From Bacteroidetes bacterium UBA4416 (GTDB lineage: Bacteria; Bacteroidota; Bacteroidia; B-17B0; Aurantibacillaceae): DNA of 64,000 bases. A program made the translations under genes and the position numbers. Shown in pieces: positions 59,841 to 64,000 of the stretch (positions within the stretch are counted from its first letter, which is position 1; each line of letters begins with the position of its first letter). Location: assembly GCA_002390745.1 (NCBI GenBank), contig DGQK01000023.1, forward strand, positions 98,377 through 162,376, in the 5' to 3' direction. Under the pieces are notes generated by a model. It was not told the origin of the DNA. It worked only from the letters and a program-made list of their open reading frames with translations, and ran no database searches.

Positions 59841-59884
59841 CACGCGACCCGGCAGGCTTCGAACCTGCCGGGTCGTGTGTTTTT
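59841..59884. terminator. Bidirectional terminator between M1 peptidase and ispE
   Basis: 12-bp perfect GC-rich stem (59845-59856 / 59864-59875), extended by CAC/GTG, with a 7-base loop and a T-run on the plus side. Confidence 0.85.
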
Positions 59885-60701
59885 ATAGCATCCTGCCCAC
59901 CCAGTGCGGAAAAGAAGCCAGGCTGCCGATCTCCGGTGCGTGCTCAAACAGGCCAAAGACAGCGCTGCCGCTGCCGCTCATGCTGGCATAGATGGCGCCG
60001 GCCTTGTACAGGTCCTGCTTTGTTTGTTCAACCACGGGATATTTCGCAAAGATGGATGCTTCAAAATCGTTGACCAGCTTATCTTTCCAGCTGCGAACCG
60101 GTTGTTGCAGCGTTTCTAATAAAGAGCTGGACGGTTTTGCCGGCTTCACCAGGCTGTAAGCTTCTTTGGTATTGCTGTGCACATTGGGGAAAACCACGGC
60201 GATATGGTAAGCGCTGAGATCCAGGTTGAGCTCCTTAAACGCATCCCCTTTCCCATACGCATATACGGGCTTATTCTTGATAAAGAAGGCGCAGTCGCTG
60301 CCCAGGGGTCGTACCAGCCCGAGGCGCTCCTCTTCCGTAAGTCCTAAACCGAATTGCGTATTCAGCTGGTTGATCAGGAACGCACAGTCGGCGCTGCCGC
60401 CACCCAGGCCTGCACCCATCGGTAAGGCTTTGTGGAGGTACACGGTAAGTTTCGGAAGTGCGCACTTCGCGCTTAACAAGGTATAGGCTTTATAGAGAAG
60501 ATTGTCTTCCACTGTTCCCGGAACAGGAAGTCCGCTGAGCCGGAGCGTGAAGTCTGCGGCAGCTTCCGGGCTTTCGATCACTTCGAGGGCATCGTTCCAG
60601 GCAATGGGGTAGAATACCGATTCGATATTATGGAAGCCATCGGGCCTCTTCTCCGTGATGGAAAGACCTAAATTAATTTTAGCGTTCGGAAAACAGATCA
60701 T
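59883..60701 (-). CDS. ispE: 4-diphosphocytidyl-2-C-methyl-D-erythritol kinase
   Basis: MEP-pathway isoprenoid kinase of the GHMP family. NAKINLGLSITEKRPDGFHNIESVFYPI at the start, LPMGAGLGGGSADCAFLIN (ATP loop) near residue 92, and YASMSGSGSAVFGLF at the C-terminus are diagnostic. 272 aa. The upstream -7 box TAGTTTTG ends 4 bases before the ATG. Confidence 0.95.
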   Translation of the reverse strand: MICFPNAKINLGLSITEKRPDGFHNIESVFYPIAWNDALEVIESPEAAADFTLRLSGLPVPGTVEDNLLYKAYTLLSAKCALPKLTVYLHKALPMGAGLGGGSADCAFLINQLNTQFGLGLTEEERLGLVRPLGSDCAFFIKNKPVYAYGKGDAFKELNLDLSAYHIAVVFPNVHSNTKEAYSLVKPAKPSSSLLETLQQPVRSWKDKLVNDFEASIFAKYPVVEQTKQDLYKAGAIYASMSGSGSAVFGLFEHAPEIGSLASFPHWVGRML

Positions 60702-60705
60702 GCCG

Positions 60706-60713
60706 CAAAACTA
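60706..60713 (-). promoter_or_regulatory. -7 promoter box abutting the ispE start
   Basis: The minus strand reads TAGTTTTG, ending 4 bases before the ATG at 60701, another apparently leaderless arrangement. Confidence 0.5.
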
Positions 60714-60780
60714 TTCATTTTTGAGGGAATATTCCTGGTCAAAATCATGATCCCTATGATTATCAGCGGGTTATAAGGTG

Positions 60781-60808
60781 TTGGATTTTCAATTTTTTAG
60801 TATCTTTG
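60781..60808 (+). promoter_or_regulatory. accA promoter (-33 TTG, -7 TATCTTTG)
   Basis: TTGG at 60781-60784 and TATCTTTG at 60801-60808, 16 bp apart. The RNA start would be about 17 bp before the ATG. Confidence 0.6.
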
Positions 60809-60831
60809 CCCCCTAACTAATTTCGACACGA

Positions 60832-61794
60832 ATGATATATCTTGATTTTGAAAAGCCAATTCAGGAACTTAATGAAGAATTGGAAAAACTTAAATCAGTT
60901 GCTGAAAAGAGCAAAGTAGATATGAGTAAGGCCATTGCAGGTCTGGAAGCAAAGATTCATGAGAAACGCGTAGAGATCTTTTCCAACCTTACGGCCTGGC
61001 AGCGTGTACAGCTGAGCCGCCACCCCGAAAGACCTTATACCCTGGCTTATATTGATGCCGTATCCAACAGTACCTTTATAGAATTGCATGGCGACCGCAC
61101 CGTAGGCGATGATAAAGCGATGGTGGGCGGTTTCGGTGAGGTCGACGGGCAAACCGTCATGTTCATTGGCCAGCAGAAAGGGATCAACACCAAGATGCGC
61201 CAGATCCGCCGTTTCGGGATGGCGAATCCGGAAGGCTACCGCAAGGCCTTACGCCTGATGAAAATGGCAGAAAAATTCAACAAGCCGGTTGTTACCTTTA
61301 TCGATACACCCGGCGCCTACCCGGGCCTGGAAGCCGAAGAGCGCGGGCAGGGAGAGGCCATCGCCAGGAACTTACTGGAAATGATGCAGCTGAAAGTACC
61401 TGTGATTTGCATCATCATTGGCGAAGGAGCCAGTGGCGGTGCCTTGGGTATCGGCATCGGAGATAAAGTACTCATGCTGGAGAACACCTGGTATTCGGTA
61501 ATCTCCCCGGAGTCCTGTTCATCCATCCTGTGGAGGAGCTGGAACTTCAAAGAAACTGCAGCAGAAGCCCTGAAACTGACCTCCGTAGACATGAGCAAAA
61601 ACGGCCTGATCGACGGAGTCATCAAAGAACCTCTCGGAGGCGCCCACAACAACCAGGCAGAGATCTTTGCGACGGTAAAAGCAGAGATCTTAAAGCACCT
61701 GGAAACCCTGAAAAAACAAAGCCCGGAGCAACGCATCAATGCCCGCATCGAAAAATTCAGTGCCATGGGCGTGGTGCACGACATGGCAGAATAA
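60832..61794 (+). CDS. accA: Acetyl-CoA carboxylase carboxyltransferase subunit alpha
   Basis: Transfers the carboxyl group to acetyl-CoA, the committed step of fatty acid synthesis, in complex with AccD. Family blocks: YLDFEKPIQELNEELEKLK, WQRVQLSRHPERPYTLAYID, ELHGDRTVGDDKAMVGGFG, FGMANPEGYRKALRLMKMAEKF, TFIDTPGAYPGLEAEERGQGEAIARNL and IGEGASGGALGIGIGD. 320 aa. 42 bp upstream of efp on the same strand. Confidence 0.96.
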   Translation: MIYLDFEKPIQELNEELEKLKSVAEKSKVDMSKAIAGLEAKIHEKRVEIFSNLTAWQRVQLSRHPERPYTLAYIDAVSNSTFIELHGDRTVGDDKAMVGGFGEVDGQTVMFIGQQKGINTKMRQIRRFGMANPEGYRKALRLMKMAEKFNKPVVTFIDTPGAYPGLEAEERGQGEAIARNLLEMMQLKVPVICIIIGEGASGGALGIGIGDKVLMLENTWYSVISPESCSSILWRSWNFKETAAEALKLTSVDMSKNGLIDGVIKEPLGGAHNNQAEIFATVKAEILKHLETLKKQSPEQRINARIEKFSAMGVVHDMAE

Positions 61795-61836
61795 TCAACA
61801 AAACGTATATAAATTTAAATAACACAACTTATTATT

Positions 61837-62400
61837 ATGGCAGATACAGGCGATATCAACGTAGGATCAGTGATCAGAATGAACGGTGAACTCATGCAGA
61901 TCATAGAATGGCAGCACCGCACACCGGGAAACCTTCGGGCTTTTTACCAGGGAAAAATGAAAAACCTTATCAATGGTAAGCAGCTGGAGCACCGCTTCAG
62001 AAGCGGCGAGGCCGTGGATATTGTACGTGTGGAATATAAGCAAATGCAGTTCATTTATGTGGAAGGCGATTTTGCTGTGGTGATGGATAACGAAAACTAC
62101 GAGCAGATCCATGTGCCGATGATCCTGTTTGGAGACAGCGCCCAGTTCCTCAAAGAGGGCATGGAAGTGAAAATTTCCTTCGAAGGCGACAACGTGATCC
62201 TGGCAGAAGCACCGACCTTTGTGATCTGCACGATCACTTACACGGAGCCGGGTGTAAAAGGAGATACAGCTACCAACACCTTAAAGCCTGCAACACTCGA
62301 TACAGGCGCGAAAGTGAATGTGCCTCTGTTCTGCAACGAAGGCGACTTAGTGAAAGTAGACACAAGAACCGCTTCTTACGTGGAGCGCGTGAAAAAATAA
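61837..62400 (+). CDS. efp: Elongation factor P
   Basis: Relieves ribosomes stalled at polyproline. Domain I ends with the apex loop HRTPGNLRAFYQGKMKNL: where E. coli has Lys34 (PGKGQAF) this protein has Asn32 (PGNLRAF), so the lysine- or arginine-targeted modifications cannot apply. Domains II/III contain MQFIYVEGDFAVVMDNENYEQIHV, TVTYTEPGVKGDTATNTLKPATLDTGAKVNVPLF and a C-terminal LVKVDTRTASYVERV. 187 aa. Followed by a strong terminator. Confidence 0.95.
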   Translation: MADTGDINVGSVIRMNGELMQIIEWQHRTPGNLRAFYQGKMKNLINGKQLEHRFRSGEAVDIVRVEYKQMQFIYVEGDFAVVMDNENYEQIHVPMILFGDSAQFLKEGMEVKISFEGDNVILAEAPTFVICTITYTEPGVKGDTATNTLKPATLDTGAKVNVPLFCNEGDLVKVDTRTASYVERVKK

Positions 62401-62418
62401 TTTTTTGCTGATTTTTTG

Positions 62419-62453
62419 AAAAGCCTCTTACTGCGATAGTGAGAGGCTTTTTC
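62419..62453 (+). terminator. Terminator of accA-efp
   Basis: 14-bp perfect stem 62419-62432 / 62438-62451 with a 5-base loop and a T-run. Confidence 0.9.
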
Positions 62454-62454
62454 T

Positions 62455-62537
62455 ATGCGTCATTGCGAACGTAGTGAAGCAATCTCAATATAAATTAAGA
62501 TTGCTTCACCTCCTGGCGTCGGTTCGCAATGACGCAT
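62455..62537. repeat. Nested inverted repeat, REP/MITE-like
   Basis: Outer arms ATGCGTCATTGCGAAC (62455-62470) and GTTCGCAATGACGCAT (62522-62537) are perfect 16-bp complements. Inner arms GTGAAGCAATCT (62474-62485) and AGATTGCTTCAC (62498-62509) are perfect 12-bp complements. Similar TCATTGCGA...GAAGCAATCT elements occur in many bacterial intergenic regions. Confidence 0.85.
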
Positions 62538-62557
62538 AAATTCCCTAACTTTAAGCC

Positions 62558-63118
62558 ATGTCCCTCATCGCTCACCTCTCGTCTGTTATTTCCATTTCCC
62601 AGGAGTTGGAGCGGGAGATTCGCGCTGTTTCAAAAACCATCCGCGTTTCCAAAGGCGATCACCTGATCCATATTGATGAGCGTTGCAGCCGGCTTTACTT
62701 TATTGATAAAGGATTGCTGCGCGGCTATCATTTCCTGGATGGCAAAGAGATCACCAACTGGTTCGCACAGGAGGCAGAATTTGCCACCTGCTTTTATGCC
62801 TTCATTGCTGCCAGGCCTTCCTTCGAATACGTTCAGGCCCTGGAAGACAGTGAGCTCACAGCGTTGGAGTATTCCGCCCTTCAAACATTGTATACTTCAT
62901 TCCCTGAAACCGAACGCATCGGCAGGATCATTACCGAAAACTACTACATCAGGCTCGAAGAGCGGGTGCTGAACCTACAGTTTAAAACGGCGAAAGAGCG
63001 TTACCACAAATTACTGTCTTCTAAGCCATCCTTATTGCAGCGCGCCACGCTTGGGCAGATTGCCTCTTACCTTGGGATCACGCAGGAAACATTGAGTCGC
63101 ATCCGTGCGGAACTGTGA
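62558..63118 (+). CDS. Crp/Fnr family transcriptional regulator
   Basis: 186 residues. cNMP-binding-like domain: SKGDHLIHIDERCSRLYFIDKGLLRGYHFLDGKEITNWFAQEAEFATCFYAFIAARPSFEYVQALEDSELTAL. C-terminal HTH: LQRATLGQIASYLGITQETLSRIRAEL. The cAMP phosphate-binding arginine pocket of E. coli CRP is not obvious, and there is no N-terminal Fe-S cysteine cluster as in FNR. A -7-like TAACTTTA (62546-62553) is just before the ATG. A dyad upstream of the next gene suits this family. Confidence 0.9.
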   Translation: MSLIAHLSSVISISQELEREIRAVSKTIRVSKGDHLIHIDERCSRLYFIDKGLLRGYHFLDGKEITNWFAQEAEFATCFYAFIAARPSFEYVQALEDSELTALEYSALQTLYTSFPETERIGRIITENYYIRLEERVLNLQFKTAKERYHKLLSSKPSLLQRATLGQIASYLGITQETLSRIRAEL

Positions 63119-63314
63119 GGAAAAAATCATTTGATATAAACTACACGGGAGTGTTATGGTTTCATTTTATTTTTTGGGCGCCCGCGCGGGCCGGCGCGAC
63201 TCGCTCTTTGTTTGCCCTTTGGGAACAAACAAAGGAGCTCAGACAGATCGCTTCGTCCCTGGCGCAAGGCTGTTTCAAATAAGAAGTTAGCCGCCGGCCT
63301 GTCAGAATTTCCTT

Positions 63315-63332
63315 TTTTGACAATTGTCAAAA
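63315..63332. promoter_or_regulatory. Crp/Fnr-type operator candidate upstream of yiaAB
   Basis: Perfect 18-bp palindrome TTTTGACAATTGTCAAAA, containing TTGAC-N4-GTCAA, the same geometry as the FNR consensus TTGAT-N4-ATCAA. Its centre is about 41-43 bp upstream of the RNA start predicted from the -7 box at 63353. Confidence 0.7.
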
Positions 63333-63352
63333 TTCCCGGGGTTTCTTCCTTC

Positions 63353-63360
63353 TACTTTTG
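63353..63360 (+). promoter_or_regulatory. -7 promoter box of yiaAB
   Basis: TACTTTTG (TAnnTTTG). The standard -33 position lies at the right edge of the Crp/Fnr dyad and lacks TTTG, as expected for an activator-dependent promoter. Confidence 0.6.
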
Positions 63361-63385
63361 ATCCATCATTTTAAATCAAAAAATC

Positions 63386-63814
63386 ATGAATCAAAAACCA
63401 TCCAATGCCTTTATCGGCGCCTCCTGGATTGCTTTGCTGGCGGGAGTAGTTTCTTACAATATCGGTTTATGGAACGCCTCCATGTTCCTCAATGAAAAAG
63501 GCTATTACTTCACAGTGCTCATGTATGGCCTGTTCTCCGCGGTGTCGCTTCAGAAAGCTGTGCGCGACGACCTCGAAGGCATTCCCGTGACGCCGATCTA
63601 TTATGGTATCAGCTGGTTCTCCGCCATTCTGTCTATCCTCCTGCTGGTAATAGGGCTGTGGAATGCCGATCTGCTTCGCAGCGAAAAAGGATTTTACGGC
63701 ATGTCCTTCACGCTCGCTTTGTTTGCAGCCGTTGCTGTTCAGAAAAATATCCGCGACAGCCACAAAGCCAGAAAAGAAACACACCAGCTCCCCGAAGAAT
63801 CTCTTAATTCTTAA
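63386..63814 (+). CDS. YiaA/YiaB-type inner membrane protein
   Basis: 142 residues with two copies of the YiaAB domain: FIGASWIALLAGVVSYNIGLWNASMFLNEKGYYFTVLMYGLFSAVSLQKAVRD and ISWFSAILSILLLVIGLWNADLLRSEKGFYGMSFTLALFAAVAVQKNIRD. The repeated GLWNA and EKG[YF]Y motifs show internal duplication; four membrane helices. Function unknown in any species. The upstream gap (63119-63385) holds a GC-rich repeat-like stretch, the dyad and the promoter. The ceramidase-like gene follows after 5 bp. Confidence 0.88.
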   Translation: MNQKPSNAFIGASWIALLAGVVSYNIGLWNASMFLNEKGYYFTVLMYGLFSAVSLQKAVRDDLEGIPVTPIYYGISWFSAILSILLLVIGLWNADLLRSEKGFYGMSFTLALFAAVAVQKNIRDSHKARKETHQLPEESLNS

Positions 63815-63819
63815 TCCCG

Positions 63820-64000
63820 ATGAATAGGTCTTTAAACATGTCTTTTAAATACAGTTTGTTGGCAGCAATAGCGCTTGCAGGCATTATACTGGCACTCTCA
63901 AAGGAGCCAATCCCCCAGGACCCCCACTACCATGGCTTTGCGGATGGCCGTTCCCTTTATGGCATTCCTAATTTTTGGAACGTGATGAGCAATTTACCTT
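63820..64000 (+). CDS. Ceramidase-like (alkaline phytoceramidase family) membrane protein, 3' end missing
   Basis: Starts MNRSLNMSFKYSLLAAIALAGIILALS (signal/first helix), then DPHYHGFADGRSLYGIPNFWNVMSNLP, matching the N-terminal motif of the alkaline ceramidase/CREST membrane hydrolase family (YHxFAD.R...GIPN...V.SN). Only about 60 codons are inside the window. It begins 5 bp after yiaAB and is probably under the same Crp/Fnr-linked promoter. Ceramidase activity would fit a sphingolipid-containing Bacteroidota, but is inference. Confidence 0.7.
   Translation, partial: MNRSLNMSFKYSLLAAIALAGIILALSKEPIPQDPHYHGFADGRSLYGIPNFWNVMSNLP

Noticed and set aside
1..64000. tRNA, rRNA, insertion sequence, prophage
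   Set aside because: No T-loop/anticodon-like cloverleaf, rRNA-like sequence, transposase or phage structural gene was recognised on either strand.

Overview
The window looks like a chromosomal segment of a Bacteroidota bacterium, most likely Chitinophagales/Chitinophagaceae. The evidence is type IX secretion (T9SS) C-terminal sorting domains, TAnnTTTG-type -7 promoter boxes, Bacteroidota-typical families (DUF4271, DUF5777, DUF3109, DUF4129/DUF4350, TonB with the FENRNKAYGAY start), many SCxxx/CKK lipoproteins and lysine/alanine-rich histone H1-like sequence. I see no rRNA, tRNA, CRISPR array, intact insertion sequence or prophage. The family assignments come from reading motifs; no database search was run.

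Layout. 1-4.4 kb: 3' part of folC, a lipidated truncated haemoglobin, an ECF sigma/anti-sigma pair and a small secreted protein. 4.4-8.5 kb (minus): rnpA, a HemD fused to an H1-like tail, DUF4271, a DUF5777 beta-barrel protein and YceI. 8.6-11.9 kb (minus): mutY with a long-chain acyl-CoA synthetase, and msrC. 12-13.5 kb: a SpoIIE-type phosphatase and a 2H phosphoesterase. 13.5-14.3 kb: a non-coding cluster of hairpins and tandem repeats. 14.3-17.4 kb (minus): a retropepsin-like protease, clpP and an unknown gene. 17.4-22.0 kb (minus): a GbsR/MarR regulator and a six-gene operon, with two matching operator dyads. 22.5-28.5 kb: an Ig-like surface lipoprotein, the free H1-like protein, TonB, lipoproteins, a DarA-like flavodoxin-fold protein and DUF3109. 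28.6-31.2 kb: a DUF1800/DUF1501 pair. 31.3-39.3 kb: the RDD/SpoIIM/DUF4129/DUF4350/MoxR/DUF58 locus, with a methionine aminopeptidase gene between moxR and DUF58.

39.4-48.6 kb is the most accessory-like part: a fibre-like secreted protein, a clan GH-A-like T9SS glycosidase, and a three-gene cassette (barrel protein, lipocalin-like lipoprotein, small secreted protein) present twice. The second copy is preceded by a decayed remnant of the T9SS domain. 48.8-64 kb is mostly housekeeping (glmS, hemE, ispE, accA, efp), mixed with a secreted dikinase-like protein, bestrophin, an M1 metallopeptidase with T9SS tail, a Crp/Fnr regulator next to yiaAB with a well-placed dyad, and the start of a ceramidase-like gene.

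The best candidates for undescribed biology are the GbsR-controlled operon with twin TTTCAA-N6-TTGAAA operators, the H1-tailed HemD, the duplicated envelope cassette with its fossil sorting domain, the covarying three-base-loop hairpins, the secreted dikinase with glucan-dikinase-like domain order, and the Crp/Fnr dyad near -41 of yiaAB.
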